Source of the DNA: Hyphomicrobiales bacterium
GTDB taxonomy: Bacteria; Pseudomonadota; Alphaproteobacteria; Rhizobiales; Rhizobiaceae
Assembly (NCBI GenBank): GCA_900465915.1
Contig: UBKJ01000029.1
Span: 65,573-129,572 of the forward strand
Length of the DNA: 64,000 nt
Reading direction: 5' to 3'
Both the position numbers and the translations under genes were made by a program. Positions 16,771 to 25,506 of the stretch are shown one piece after another. The notes beneath the pieces were generated by a model. It was not told the DNA's origin. It made no database searches and saw nothing but the letters and a program-made list of their open reading frames with translations. Numbering within the stretch: position 1 is the stretch's first letter; every line of letters starts with the position of its first letter.

Positions 16771-17286
16771 TTATACGGCTGCGGCCAGCAGGACGGCGTC
16801 GAGACGCGCCGGTTTCAGCCGACGCGGAAAATCGCCGAGCGCCGTCCCCTCCGCCGCGAGCCGCCGCGCCGTCTCCAGCGGCAGCAGCAGGCCGGCGTCG
16901 AGCGTCGGCGCGGGGCTGAATATTTTCCTCATCGTCCGCCGCATCGGACCGAGCGCCCGCTCCTCCGGCGCGATGAAGCGCGCGGGTCCGCCGCCCGCCT
17001 CGCAATGGCGGCGCGCCGCGATCTCCCAGCCCTCCTGCGGCGCCGCGCCCGGCTTCAGGATCAGGAGCCACGGCGTGACCATCTCGGCCAGCGCCGCGTC
17101 GAGTTCGCCCGCCGCGCGCAACGTGCAGCCCGATCCGGCCGCCACCAGCGGCGTGCCGTCGGTCGAGCCGCGGTCGATCACCGTGACGCGGCGCAAAAAT
17201 CCTTCCACCACGGCGGGCACCAGCGCCGACAGCGTGGAGGCCAGCGGCTTTTCACAATTATGGGTTTCGATGAGCGCGGACAGCAT
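16771..17286 (-). CDS. Glycosyltransferase family 2-like protein, short
   Basis: A 171-residue protein that resembles the N-terminal half of a GT-A (family 2) glycosyltransferase: LSALIETHNCEKPLASTLSA opens the fold, then VTVIDRGSTDGTPLVAAGSG corresponds to the nucleotide-sugar DxSxDGT region. The metal-binding DXD and the acceptor half are not obvious. Many Hyphomicrobiales encode a short member of about 200 residues next to a PA0069-type radical SAM gene, as here. I use the ATG at 17286; a second one 18 bp upstream is possible. Enzyme activity is uncertain because of the short length. Confidence 0.65.
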   Translation of the reverse strand: MLSALIETHNCEKPLASTLSALVPAVVEGFLRRVTVIDRGSTDGTPLVAAGSGCTLRAAGELDAALAEMVTPWLLILKPGAAPQEGWEIAARRHCEAGGGPARFIAPEERALGPMRRTMRKIFSPAPTLDAGLLLPLETARRLAAEGTALGDFPRRLKPARLDAVLLAAAV

Positions 17287-17401
17287 GGGTGTTTCATACA
17301 GCAATCGCGCGAGGCCGCAAAGGCGGATATATGTTCTTGATTTGTTCCATGCTCCGTGATAGGAATAGTTTCATCACAAACAGCCCTGCGGGGAGACGAC
17401 G

Positions 17402-18556
17402 ATGGACATCATCCAGCAAGCGGACCGGGCCGCCTTCGGCGCCGGCCGAGCGGAGCACGCCAATGCGCTGATCGGCGAGACGGGCCTGCGCATCGATCAC
17501 GCAAGGCGGCGCGGCCGCGGCGCGGGCGTCAATCCGTCGGGCCGCTTCGAGGCGCTGAGCCGGCACGATTTCGACGACGGCTGGACCACGCTGGAGGAGC
17601 TGCCGCCGTTCAAGACCGAGGTGCAGGTGGAGAAGCCGCGCACCATCATCACGCGCAACGATTCGCCCGATATCGGCTTCGACCGCTCGATCAATCCCTA
17701 TCGCGGCTGCGAGCATGGCTGCATCTACTGCTTCGCACGGCCGACGCACAGCTATATGGGGCTGTCCGCCGGGCTCGACTTCGAATCGCGCCTGTTCGCC
17801 AAACCCGACGCGGCGCGGCTCCTGGAGAAGGAGCTGGCCAAGCCCGGCTACCAGCCCAAGACCATCGCCATCGGCACCAACACCGACCCCTACCAGCCGA
17901 TCGAAAAGAAATGGCGCATCATGCGCGAGGTGCTGGAGGTGCTGGAGGCGGCGCGGCACCCGGTCGGGATCGTCACCAAATCGGCGCTGGTGACGCGCGA
18001 CATCGACATATTGAGCCGCATGGCGGAAAAAGGCCTGGCCAAGGTGGCGCTTTCGGTCACCACGCTCGACGCGCAGCTGGCGCGGACCATGGAGCCGCGC
18101 GCCTCCACGCCCAGCCTGCGCCTGCAGGCCATCCGCAAGCTCAACGAGGCGGGCATTCCCACCTCCGTCATGCTGGCGCCGGTCGTGCCGGGCGTCACCG
18201 ACCACGAGATCGAGCGCATCCTCGACGCCGCCCATGCGCAGGGCGCGCGCGAGGCGGGCTATATTTTGCTGCGCCTGCCGTTGGAGGTGGCGCCGCTGTT
18301 CAAGGACTGGCTGCTGCGCAACTATCCCGACCGCTACCGGCACGTGATGTCGCTGCTGCGCTCGATGCGCGACGGCAAGGATTACGACGCAGAATGGGGC
18401 AAGCGCATGCGCGGCACGGGGCCTTACGCCTGGCAGCTCGGCCGGCGCTTCGAGATCGCCGCGCGCAAGCTCGGCCTCAATCGCCAGCGCCTGCGTCTGC
18501 GCACCGACCTGTTCGAGCCGGTGGAGAAAGGCGGCAAGCAATTGTCGCTGTTCTGA
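17402..18556 (+). CDS. PA0069 family radical SAM protein
   Basis: Radical SAM enzyme of 384 residues, related to SplB-like proteins. The cluster motif is Cys103-x3-Cys107-x2-Cys110 (CEHGCIYC), the usual spacing for the SAM-bound 4Fe-4S cluster. It is followed by FARPTHSYMGLSAGLDFES, typical of the PA0069 group, whose substrate is unknown. The N-terminal 70 residues are basic and include RRRGRGAGVNPSGRFE. GGGGAGACG precedes the ATG. Divergent from the GT2-like gene with about 115 bp between them. Confidence 0.92.
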   Translation: MDIIQQADRAAFGAGRAEHANALIGETGLRIDHARRRGRGAGVNPSGRFEALSRHDFDDGWTTLEELPPFKTEVQVEKPRTIITRNDSPDIGFDRSINPYRGCEHGCIYCFARPTHSYMGLSAGLDFESRLFAKPDAARLLEKELAKPGYQPKTIAIGTNTDPYQPIEKKWRIMREVLEVLEAARHPVGIVTKSALVTRDIDILSRMAEKGLAKVALSVTTLDAQLARTMEPRASTPSLRLQAIRKLNEAGIPTSVMLAPVVPGVTDHEIERILDAAHAQGAREAGYILLRLPLEVAPLFKDWLLRNYPDRYRHVMSLLRSMRDGKDYDAEWGKRMRGTGPYAWQLGRRFEIAARKLGLNRQRLRLRTDLFEPVEKGGKQLSLF

Positions 18557-18911
18557 ACCGCGTGGGTTTCGCGGTCTTCATGGCCAGATCAGCTACGGAA
18601 CCGGAGATCGCAGTTGGAGCGTCTCATGACAACAAATCGTTCGGCGTCAGAGGTTGGAGTCTAGAAACGGGGAAGGAGCGACTTGCAGTCATGGCGCGCC
18701 ATCTCGGCACGGCTACCCTGAATGCACCTGGGCTCTCTCATAACGAACTACGCCATCTTGTTCTTCGTTCAGCAAGCAATCTGCCCCGTTGCGCCCTGAA
18801 CCTAAACGCCGGCCGATATCGGCTGGAATCGAAAAAGCGCCCCGCTTACGCCGCCATCCTCGGGCGAGGCGCTTGCGGAGAGTCGGAAGCAATGCGAGCA
18901 TCGTTCCCGCC
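18557..18911. other. Gene-free gap upstream of rnhB
   Basis: 355 bp with no supported gene. GC is lower than in flanking genes. A possible terminator-like inverted repeat, with AAGCGCC and GGCGCTT arms near 18834-18873, has a T run only on the minus strand, where no gene is known. The reading frame of the radical SAM gene, taken past its stop, stays open here but is not protein-like. Confidence 0.35.
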
Positions 18912-19577
18912 ATGACACGCACAGCTTCTGATTCTCCGCTCCTGTTCGACCTGCCGCTCGCGCCCGATTTCTCGGAAGAGCATCAGCTTCTGGCGCGCGG
19001 GCTGAGGCATATAGCGGGCGTCGACGAAGCCGGGCGCGGCCCCATCGCCGGCCCGGTCGTGGCCGCCGCCGTGGTGCTCGACGCTCGCGACCTGCCCGAG
19101 GGGCTGGACGATTCCAAGCGGCTGACGGCGGCCCGGCGCGAGGCGCTTTTCGAGGTCATCCTGGCCAAGGCGGTCACGGTTTCGGTGGCGAGCCTCTCGG
19201 CGCGCAGCATCGACGCCTCGGACATTCGCAAGGCGGCGCTGGAAGCCATGCGCCGCGCCATGCACGGCCTTATCCTAAAGCCTTGCCACGCGCTGATCGA
19301 CGGCCGCGACGTGCCGCCCGGCCTGCCCTGCCCCGGCCTGGCGCTGGTGAAGGGCGACCAGCGCTCCGTCTCCATCGCCGCCGCCTCCATCGTCGCCAAG
19401 GTGACGCGCGACCGCATGATGATCCGCGCCGGCGCGCGCCACCCCGCCTATGGCCTGGAAGTCCACGCCGGCTACGGCACCGTCCGCCATCGCACCGCCA
19501 TCGACAGCGACGGCCCCGTCCCCGGCCTTCACCGCTACACCTTCGCCCCGATCAAAGGCCGCTTCGAGGGCGTATAA
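18912..19577 (+). CDS. rnhB: Ribonuclease HII
   Basis: Removes RNA from RNA-DNA hybrids and misincorporated ribonucleotides; cytosolic. The 221 residues show [19 protein letters not shown] (residues 36-54) with catalytic Asp38 and Glu39, [11 protein letters not shown], then ALIDGRD and [20 protein letters not shown] start at the ATG at 18912, since the upstream in-frame extension has no family match; the ribosome site there is weak. The last 76 bp of the gene are the first part of a diverged tandem duplication that continues to about 19801. Confidence 0.93.
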   Translation: MTRTASDSPLLFDLPLAPDFSEEHQLLARGLRHIAGVDEAGRGPIAGPVVAAAVVLDARDLPEGLDDSKRLTAARREALFEVILAKAVTVSVASLSARSIDASDIRKAALEAMRRAMHGLILKPCHALIDGRDVPPGLPCPGLALVKGDQRSVSIAAASIVAKVTRDRMMIRAGARHPAYGLEVHAGYGTVRHRTAIDSDGPVPGLHRYTFAPIKGRFEGV

Positions 19578-19801
19578 ACTGTATCTCGGCCTTCTCAGGC
19601 GATTCTGTTTCGACGGGCGTAAGCTCTGCTCCGCAATTTCCCGGAGAAGCTTTCGACAAATGGGCCTTTCCCCGGCTTACACCGATACACTTTCACTCCG
19701 ATTAAAAGCCGCTTCGGGCGCATAAAACGTATCCTTGCCCGCTCACGCGATTCCGTTTCGGCAGGCCCAGGCCCTGCTCCGTTATTTCCTTGTCCGCTTT
19801 C
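19502..19801 (+). repeat. Diverged tandem duplication of the rnhB 3' end
   Basis: Two direct copies of about 150 bp, roughly 19502-19651 and 19652-19801. Matching blocks include the codons for [14 protein letters not shown] at 19525-19566 and a second version at 19675-19716 that translates as GLHRYTFTPIKSRF. Downstream, GATTCTGTTTCG matches GATTCCGTTTCG, and CTGCTCCGCAATTTCC matches CTGCTCCGTTATTTCC. The copies are roughly three-quarters identical by eye, and most coding changes are synonymous or conservative. The second copy has no gene body before it. Confidence 0.75.
19652..19801 (+). pseudogene. Partial rnhB copy (C-terminal codons only)
   Basis: Second unit of the duplication. It encodes the last 15 or so residues of a ribonuclease HII (LHRYTFTPIKSRFGR) plus trailing DNA, with no start or upstream domain. 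It cannot make a working enzyme. It could be the leftover end of an older rnhB allele displaced by the present gene. Confidence 0.6.
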
Positions 19802-19966
19802 GATGCGGAATGTTTGCGTTCAGAAATGAACAATACCGAATTATCGTTGGAGCATTTCGATAGGGCTTTGGAGCGACCTGTAGCATTTGCAGCCAAACGG
19901 CCATTCGGCGTTGTGTAAAATACGATGGACAATCGATAAATCGGCCCCTTGTGCGGAGCCATACGG

Positions 19967-20728
19967 ATGAAAGCGCTTATGGACGACTTTTCCTGGACCG
20001 TAGCCGAAACGCTGATGAACGCGCGCCCCTGCCCTGCGGAGGTCTATTTGGACGGCTGGATTCTCCGTGCGTCCGGCGGTCCTGTCCGCCGCACCAATTC
20101 CGTCAATTCCACGCCGCGGCGGAACGAGAATTTCGACATGATCATCTTGGGCGCCGAGACTATCTATCACCGCCTCGGGCAGGCTTCCATTTTCAAGGTG
20201 CTCTCCTTCGACGCCGCAATCGACGGAACGCTTGCGGAGCGCGGCTATCGAGCCGAGGGCCTGTCGCATGTGCTTCTCGCCGATCTGGATGGAGAGCCGC
20301 CGTCGAGCGGGATCACGGTCGATAGGGATCGTCCTTCCGCCGCATGGCTGGAAGCGTGGCGGACGATCAATCGGGTCGAGACGGGCGGTCTCACCGAAGC
20401 GGCGTTTCTGGCCGCGATCGGCAATCTCGTCTTGCCGGCCGCTTTCGCCCTGCGCAGGGTCGATGGCGAGCCTGTTTCGCTCGCCTATGGCGTGACGCAT
20501 CGCGGCCTGCTGACGCTCGAAGCCGTTGGGACGCATCCCGATCATCGCGGACGCGGCTATGCGCGCGACGTGGTTTCGAGCCTGATGCAATGGGCGCGGG
20601 GTTCCGGTTTGCAGCAGGCCTGCCTGGCGGTCGAAGCCGGCAATGCGCCGGCTTTGAAACTCTATCGCTCCCTAGGTTTCGACCGGGAGCTTTATCGCTA
20701 TCATTATCGCCGCCGCGTTATGGCCTGA
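19967..20728 (+). CDS. GNAT family N-acetyltransferase
   Basis: Acetyl-CoA-dependent acyltransferase of 253 residues with unknown substrate. The C-terminal half holds the GNAT fold: LTLEAVGTHPDHRGRGYARD includes the acetyl-CoA loop RGRGYA (about residues 188-193), and the ending NAPALKLYRSLGFDREL is the standard last helix. The N-terminal half (YLDGWILRASGGPVRRTNSV) is typical of the two-part GNAT group that carries a degenerate first domain. The ATG at 19967 follows GGAG by 9 bases. GC is somewhat lower than in the core genes. Confidence 0.88.
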   Translation: MKALMDDFSWTVAETLMNARPCPAEVYLDGWILRASGGPVRRTNSVNSTPRRNENFDMIILGAETIYHRLGQASIFKVLSFDAAIDGTLAERGYRAEGLSHVLLADLDGEPPSSGITVDRDRPSAAWLEAWRTINRVETGGLTEAAFLAAIGNLVLPAAFALRRVDGEPVSLAYGVTHRGLLTLEAVGTHPDHRGRGYARDVVSSLMQWARGSGLQQACLAVEAGNAPALKLYRSLGFDRELYRYHYRRRVMA

Positions 20729-20856
20729 GCGGCGATCCAACCAACTGGATCGCGCGGAGGTGAACGAAGGCAGGCCCTTTTACGATCTTCCACGGTCTTG
20801 CGAGCGGCGATCGCGAAGCGCTTGAAGGCCGATTACAGACATCAAGCCCAAACGCA

Positions 20857-20881
20857 AAACGCCGCCCATTGGGCGGCGTTT
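20857..20881. terminator. Terminator of the atp operon (bidirectional)
   Basis: An 11-bp stem (AAACGCCGCCC at 20857-20867 with its complement at 20871-20881) and an ATT loop. It lies 22 bp past the atpF stop on the minus strand, where it is followed by TTGCGTTT, and also faces the GNAT gene on the plus strand. Confidence 0.88.
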
Positions 20882-20903
20882 CAATATTCCGATGATCCGT
20901 CGA

Positions 20904-21395
20904 TCAGTTCAGGTTGGCCTTGACCTGGGTCAGGGCGTCCTGGAACAGGGCGCCGGCGACGGTGGGGTCGACTTTGTCGGCGACGATCTTGCCGGCGGCG
21001 GCGACGGCGAGGTCCACGGCCGAGGCGCGGACGGCATTGATGGCGTCGGTTTCGGCCGTCGCGATCTTCTGCTCGGCCAGCCGGTTGCGGCGGGCCACGT
21101 ATTCCTCGGTCGAGCGCTTGGCGTCCTCGAGCAGCGCCTTGGCCTCGCGTTCGGCGGAGGCGACGATGTCGCCCGCTTCCTTCTCGGCTTCCTTGCGCTT
21201 GCGGTGGTATTCAGCCAGAAGCTGCTGGGCTTCCTCGCGCAGCGAGCGCGCCTCCTCCAGCTCCTTGCGGATGCGTTCGGCGCGCTCGTCGAGCGATTTG
21301 CCGAGCGCCGCCGGAACCTTCAGATAGACGAGGATGGCGAGGAAAATAACGAGGGAAATAAAGGCCCAGAATGTGGCCCAGGCTGTCGCGTCCAT
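20904..21395 (-). CDS. atpF: F0F1 ATP synthase subunit b
   Basis: Peripheral stalk subunit that ties F1 to the membrane sector. The 163 residues have one N-terminal membrane helix (FWAFISLVIFLAILVYL, about 9-25) followed by a long charged coiled coil of Glu/Arg/Lys/Ala (LDERAERIRKELEEARSLRE). It is the last gene of the atpI-B-E-F'-F operon and starts 16 bp after b'. The F1 genes are not in the window; in alphaproteobacteria they sit in a separate operon. Confidence 0.94.
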   Translation of the reverse strand: MDATAWATFWAFISLVIFLAILVYLKVPAALGKSLDERAERIRKELEEARSLREEAQQLLAEYHRKRKEAEKEAGDIVASAEREAKALLEDAKRSTEEYVARRNRLAEQKIATAETDAINAVRASAVDLAVAAAGKIVADKVDPTVAGALFQDALTQVKANLN

Positions 21396-21411
21396 GGTGT
21401 TCTTCCTCTCC

Positions 21412-22023
21412 TCAGATCGCGGCCTTGACGCCGTTGACGGCGGCCGACACGGAGGCCTTGTCGGTCTTGGAGCCCAGGAGGCGCTCGACGATGCCCGCCG
21501 TGGTCTCCTCGGCGATGGCGCCGACGTCGTTCATGGCCTTGGCCTTGATCTCGGCGATGCGGGCCTCGGCCTGTTTCAGCTTGTCGTCGAGCGAAGCCTC
21601 GGCGACGGCGCGCTCGGCGTCCGCCTCGCCCTTGGCCTTGGCGCGGGCGGTCTCGGCGATCGAGGCGGCCTTGACGCGGGCCTGGGCCAGCTCCTGCTCG
21701 TAAGCGGCGATGGCGTTGTCGGCGTCCTGCTTGAGGCGGCCGGCCTGCTCCAGATCCTGCGCGATGCGGTCGCGGCGGGTCTCGATCACGCCGCCGATGC
21801 GCGGCAGAACCACGCGCGACAGGAACAGGTAGAAAAGGCCGAAGGTGATCGCCAGCCACAGAATCTGCGAGGCGAAATGGGAGGAGTCGAATGGCGGGAA
21901 CACGCCGGCGTGTTCGCCTTCGTGCGCGACACCGGTCTCGGTGTGCGTCTCGGCGGCGGCCGGTTGCGTCGCAGCCGGTTGCGTTTCAGTGGCGGTTTGG
22001 GCGAACGCCGCGGACACGAACAT
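21412..22023 (-). CDS. atpF': F0F1 ATP synthase subunit b'
   Basis: Second peripheral-stalk subunit, as found in alphaproteobacteria and phototrophs, pairing with b. The 203 residues begin with a 45-residue Ala/Thr/Glu/Gln-rich leader, then a membrane helix ([16 protein letters not shown], about 54-69) and the coiled-coil stalk ([20 protein letters not shown]). The C-terminal GIVERLLG segment matches the b-type delta-binding end. The gap to atpE holds a palindromic repeat (22045-22090). Confidence 0.93.
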   Translation of the reverse strand: MFVSAAFAQTATETQPAATQPAAAETHTETGVAHEGEHAGVFPPFDSSHFASQILWLAITFGLFYLFLSRVVLPRIGGVIETRRDRIAQDLEQAGRLKQDADNAIAAYEQELAQARVKAASIAETARAKAKGEADAERAVAEASLDDKLKQAEARIAEIKAKAMNDVGAIAEETTAGIVERLLGSKTDKASVSAAVNGVKAAI

Positions 22024-22044
22024 CCAGTTTTCCCCTATGGTCCC

Positions 22045-22090
22045 GCATGATCCTGCCCGAAAACGGGGTCCCGTTCTCCCGGGATCATGC
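22045..22090. repeat. Palindromic repeat, family A (diverged), inside the atp operon
   Basis: A 46-bp element with perfect 9-bp ends (GCATGATCC at 22045-22053 and GGATCATGC at 22082-22090) and an inner GAAAACGGGG/CCCGTTCT part. Reversed, its core is a looser match to the AAAGTGNG..CGGTTTT core of the other copies. It lies between atpE and b', where an RNA hairpin could tune the subunit ratio (c is needed in excess). Confidence 0.7.
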
Positions 22091-22171
22091 CTTGCTCAAC
22101 GTCATATGCGCCGGCCGCCGCGCGGGCGCTGTCTCAGCGCTTCGCGGCGGGCCGGCTGGTCTCGCCGCCGA

Positions 22172-22399
22172 TTACTTGGCGAACAGGAGCAGAAGCGCGA
22201 TGAGCAGCGAGAAGATGCCCAGAGCTTCCGTCACGGCGAAGCCGAACACCAAACGGCCGAACTGGCTGTCAGCGGCGGACGGGTTGCGCAGGGCGCCGGA
22301 GAGATAGCTGCCGAAGATGTTGCCGAGGCCGAGAGCCGTACCGGCCATACCAAAACAGGCGAGACCGGCGCCGATGTACTTTGCTGCTTCCGCTTCCAT
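22172..22399 (-). CDS. atpE: F0F1 ATP synthase subunit c
   Basis: Proteolipid that forms the rotor ring. The 75 residues make two membrane helices joined by the polar loop RNPSAAD. The proton-binding carboxylate is Glu58 (GFAVTEALGIF), as in other alphaproteobacteria. GLGNIFGSYLSGALRNP is the usual first-helix end. The ribosome site AAGGAG is strong, fitting the need for many copies. The stretch between atpB and atpE holds two tandem 28-bp palindromes. Confidence 0.97.
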   Translation of the reverse strand: MEAEAAKYIGAGLACFGMAGTALGLGNIFGSYLSGALRNPSAADSQFGRLVFGFAVTEALGIFSLLIALLLLFAK

Positions 22400-22437
22400 G
22401 TTAAGCTCCTTCTGGATTGAAATAAGCGCGGATTTCA

Positions 22438-22493
22438 GTTCTGGCGGTCGCCCGCCGGTTAGAACGTTCTGGCGGTGACCCGCCGGTTAGAAC
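22438..22493. repeat. Twin 28-bp tandem palindromes between atpB and atpE
   Basis: Two head-to-tail copies, 22438-22465 and 22466-22493, differing at 2 positions (GTCGCCC against GTGACCC in the middle). Each is itself an imperfect palindrome: GTTCTGGCGG at one end, CCGCCGGTTAGAAC at the other. The second copy touches the atpB stop codon (22494-22496). Such a pair gives two stem-loops in the mRNA ahead of the atpE ribosome site. Confidence 0.85.
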
Positions 22494-23255
22494 TCAGTGA
22501 CCCGGATGCACCGCATCGTTGATGTACATGCAGGTGAGAACGGTGAAGACGTAGGCCTGCAGGAAGGCCACGAGGAATTCGAGCGCCGTGATGGCGATGG
22601 TCATCAGCAGCGGCAGGATGGCGCCGCCGACGCCGAGCGCGTTGCCGAAGGCGAGCAGCGTCACCACGAAGCCCGCGAAGACCTTGAGCGTGATGTGGCC
22701 GGCCAGCATGTTGGCGAACAGACGCACGGAGAGGCTGATCGGGCGCGACAGGAAGGAGATGACCTCGATCACCACCACCAGCGGCACGATGATCATCGGC
22801 ACGCCGCTCGGCACGAAGAGCTTGAGGAAGCCGACGCCATGCTTGAAGAAGCCGTAGACGATGACCACGCCGATGACCAGCACCGAGAGGGCGAAGGTCA
22901 CGATGATCTGGCTGGTGACGGTGTAGAAATAGGGCACCAGGCCGATGAAGTTGGCGACCAGCACGAACATGAACAGCGAGAAGACGAAGGGGAAAAACTT
23001 CATGCCCTTCGAGCCGGCCGAATCCCGCAGGCTGGAGGCCACGAACTCGTAGGCCATCTCCGACACCGACTGCATGCGGCTGGGGATGAGGCCGCGGCCG
23101 GACGAGGTCAGGAACAGAAAGCCCGCGGCGACGACGACCACGACCACCATATAGGCCGACACGTTGGTGAACGACAGGTCCAGATTGCCGACATGGATCG
23201 GAACCCATTGCGTAATATGAAACTGATGGATCGGATCGACTTTATCGCTCGCCAC
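22494..23255 (-). CDS. atpB: F0F1 ATP synthase subunit a
   Basis: Membrane stator subunit that forms the two proton half-channels against the c ring. The 253 residues have several membrane helices and the conserved [14 protein letters not shown] segment, whose Arg is essential for proton transfer. The [21 protein letters not shown] region is the last helix. It starts at GTG behind GAGG. The 200 bp between it and atpI hold no gene. Confidence 0.97.
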   Translation of the reverse strand: MASDKVDPIHQFHITQWVPIHVGNLDLSFTNVSAYMVVVVVVAAGFLFLTSSGRGLIPSRMQSVSEMAYEFVASSLRDSAGSKGMKFFPFVFSLFMFVLVANFIGLVPYFYTVTSQIIVTFALSVLVIGVVIVYGFFKHGVGFLKLFVPSGVPMIIVPLVVVIEVISFLSRPISLSVRLFANMLAGHITLKVFAGFVVTLLAFGNALGVGGAILPLLMTIAITALEFLVAFLQAYVFTVLTCMYINDAVHPGH

Positions 23256-23457
23256 CTTAACCTCGTCTGCCGTTCATGCCCGCAGGCGTTTCAATTCTCG
23301 GACGAAAGTCCGCCATGTCACTAAGAGCATGTCCGCCGGGCCCGCGCCAGTGCAAACATCCCCGATTTCCACCGCATAGCCTGTCCCGCGCCGTCTTTCA
23401 ACTTTCCGGGAGGCGATCCGGGCCGAGAACGAACATTTTCGTGATCGCGGCCGAACC

Positions 23458-23856
23458 CTATTTCCCGTCGCGACGATCCGCACTAGACTTAATGTCGCCC
23501 TTTTTCGCGACATTACTGGCGGAACGCAGCACGTTGACGACGCCGGCGGCGAAGCCCAGAAGGAGAAAGACGATCAACCCCCAAGGCGACGTTCCGGCGA
23601 CGCGATCGATGAACCAGCCGATCAGCGCGCCCACCACGACGCCGGCGACGAATTCGCTCGACAGCTTCATGGCCTGCGCGACCGAGCCGGAAACCTCCGA
23701 TCGCCCCTCCTCGGAAGCCGGCTGCTCGAACACGCCCTTCTTGGCCAGTTCGGCCTCGAGGCGGTTCAGACGCTGATCCAGCTTCCCGGAAACGGATTCC
23801 CTCTCCGCACCCTCACCGGCGCCGGATGGCTTTTCGGGGTTTTTCCCGCCCGCCAT
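23458..23856 (-). CDS. atpI: F0F1 ATP synthase assembly protein I
   Basis: Small membrane protein at the head of the operon; members help to assemble the c ring or supply Mg2+. The 132 residues have a Glu/Lys-rich cytosolic N-terminus (SGKLDQRLNRLEAELAKKGV) and two membrane helices (EFVAGVVVGALIGWFI and GLIVFLLLGFAAGVVNVL). The ATG at 23856 with AAGGAG is preferred over one 72 bp upstream. Downstream come atpB, atpE, b' and b. Confidence 0.88.
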   Translation of the reverse strand: MAGGKNPEKPSGAGEGAERESVSGKLDQRLNRLEAELAKKGVFEQPASEEGRSEVSGSVAQAMKLSSEFVAGVVVGALIGWFIDRVAGTSPWGLIVFLLLGFAAGVVNVLRSASNVAKKGDIKSSADRRDGK

Positions 23857-23913
23857 TGACAGCTCCTTCTTGCAAGAAATGCAGGACTTGAACCCCACTT
23901 CCAAGTTGCGCGC

Positions 23914-23942
23914 AACATATTGACACACCGCGCGCTAGTCAA
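23914..23942 (-). promoter_or_regulatory. Predicted sigma-70-type promoter of the atp operon
   Basis: Minus-strand TTGACT (plus 23937-23942) and TATGTT (plus 23914-23919) separated by 17 bases. It lies 58 bp upstream of the atpI start with no other gene between. Sequence match only. Confidence 0.5.
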
Positions 23943-24114
23943 GGCGGTGCAGCGGGCGGCTCCAAAGGTTTTTTATCTTGGTAAAACAAGGCTATAGCGC
24001 GCAGTGCGACTCATTAGCCGGCCGGAGCGGCGGATCGGCCACAGCCAAGGCCCGAAAAACGGAATCGATTTTTTCCCGCGAAGGCTGAAAAAGCGGCGTC
24101 GCGCCGATCGGGGC

Positions 24115-25416
24115 TCAGCTCCAGCCGCCGCCATAGGTGCGGTAGAAGACGTGCAGGCCGATGCGCGCCACCTTCTTCATGGTCGGGGCCCAGAAGGGGC
24201 GGACGTAGAGCGCGTGGTAATGCGTGGCCGAGCCCACCTCGGGCAGCCAGATCTGGCCGGCGGAGACGGTCCTGGCCACCTGCTGCGCCATGCGCCATTG
24301 CGCCATCTCGGTCACCCGGTGGCGCTGGCCGTCGCAGGCGAAGGAGAACTGGCAGGCGTTGAGCCAGTCGCGATTCTGGTAGACGACGTCGCAGATCGTG
24401 TTGGGATAGGCGGGGTTGCGGACGCGGTTGAGCACCACCTGCGCCACCGCGACCTGGCCCTTGACGGTCTCGCCGCGCGCCTCGAAATAGACGGCTTCCG
24501 CGAGGCATTTCTGCTCGCGGGCGGTGAAGGCCGAGGGCGGCAGCGGCGTCGCCGCCCAGGCGTGGTCCTGCGCGCCGATCGGGGGCACGAAGCGGCCGGC
24601 GCCGGCCTCGGGCGTCAGGATGCTCTCGAAGGGCGAGGTCTTGCCGTAGTCGGGCTGGGCCGGCGCATAGCCCAGCGCCAGCGCGTCGGGCTGCTGGTTG
24701 GTGACCAGCCTGGCGAGCTGCACGGGCAGGTCGGCGCGCGGCTTGGGCGGCTTGACCGCATGGAAGGCCATGGTGATCTTGACCTCCTTGCCCTCCACCG
24801 GCGTCTTGGCGAAGGCCATGCGGGCGGCGGATTTTTCCGGCGGGCGGGTGATCAGGCTGACGCGCTCGAACATGGAGCCGGCGGTGAAGGCGCGCGCCGG
24901 GGCCTTGGGCTGCACCGACACCAGGCGGTCGGTCTTGTCGGCGCGGTTGATGCGGTTCTCGTCCGGGTCGGGGGCGTCGACGCCGAGCTTGGCCGTCCTG
25001 GAGCCGCCGGCCAGCGCCACGCGGCCGATGCCCGGCACCTCGATGCCGTTGACGTCGGCGTCGCCGGTGACGGTCGTGGCGTCCGCGAAGGGCATTTCGG
25101 CCTGGTGCACCGAGCCGACCGGGGCGCGGGCGATATAGGCGGTCCAGCGCTCGCCGCCGCGGTCGGCGGAGGGCGCGAGACTGGCCATGTCCTGGAAGGC
25201 GATGGCGTCGGCGTTGAACAGGCCAAGCGCGGCCGCCAGCGCCAGCGGCGCCAGGCGACGCCGTCGGACCGTCTCGCGCGGCCTGGCCCGCACGGCGTAG
25301 TAGCGCCCGTCCTCCGGGCAATAGCCCGTGACGGGATAGCTCCACACCGGCGCCGCGACGGATCGCGACCGGCCGAACAGCCCTCGTAGAAATACAAGGC
25401 GCACCGGAAACTCCAC
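24115..25416 (-). CDS. SleB-type cell wall hydrolase
   Basis: Likely peptidoglycan-cleaving enzyme acting in the periplasm. The C-terminal 137 residues (about 297-433) form the hydrolase_2 (SleB) domain with EAVYFEARGETVKGQVAVAQ around the catalytic Glu (about residue 312-316) and VVLNRVRNPAYPNTICDVVY. The N-terminus is basic and then hydrophobic (LAPLALAAALGLF, about 55-67), suggesting a membrane anchor, followed by a 200-residue Pro/Ala-rich linker. The start is GTG with a weak ribosome site, so the true start may lie further in. A CtrA-like box sits 90 bp upstream. Confidence 0.85.
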   Translation of the reverse strand: MEFPVRLVFLRGLFGRSRSVAAPVWSYPVTGYCPEDGRYYAVRARPRETVRRRRLAPLALAAALGLFNADAIAFQDMASLAPSADRGGERWTAYIARAPVGSVHQAEMPFADATTVTGDADVNGIEVPGIGRVALAGGSRTAKLGVDAPDPDENRINRADKTDRLVSVQPKAPARAFTAGSMFERVSLITRPPEKSAARMAFAKTPVEGKEVKITMAFHAVKPPKPRADLPVQLARLVTNQQPDALALGYAPAQPDYGKTSPFESILTPEAGAGRFVPPIGAQDHAWAATPLPPSAFTAREQKCLAEAVYFEARGETVKGQVAVAQVVLNRVRNPAYPNTICDVVYQNRDWLNACQFSFACDGQRHRVTEMAQWRMAQQVARTVSAGQIWLPEVGSATHYHALYVRPFWAPTMKKVARIGLHVFYRTYGGGWS

Positions 25417-25506
25417 TCAAAGCGTACTGACTGAACTTCCGGAGAGAATGAAGCATTAACCTTGATGGATGGTTAACGCGAAATGTTTACTATTTGAAAA
25501 TATTGG

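Noticed and set aside
18834..18873. Terminator-like inverted repeat upstream of rnhB
   Set aside because: The T run is only on the minus strand and no minus-strand gene ends there. It may be chance in GC-rich DNA.
24004..25389. A 461-codon open frame on the plus strand opposite the cell wall hydrolase
   Set aside because: No motif, Arg/Gly/His-rich, and it would overlap the SleB domain gene, which has clear catalytic motifs.
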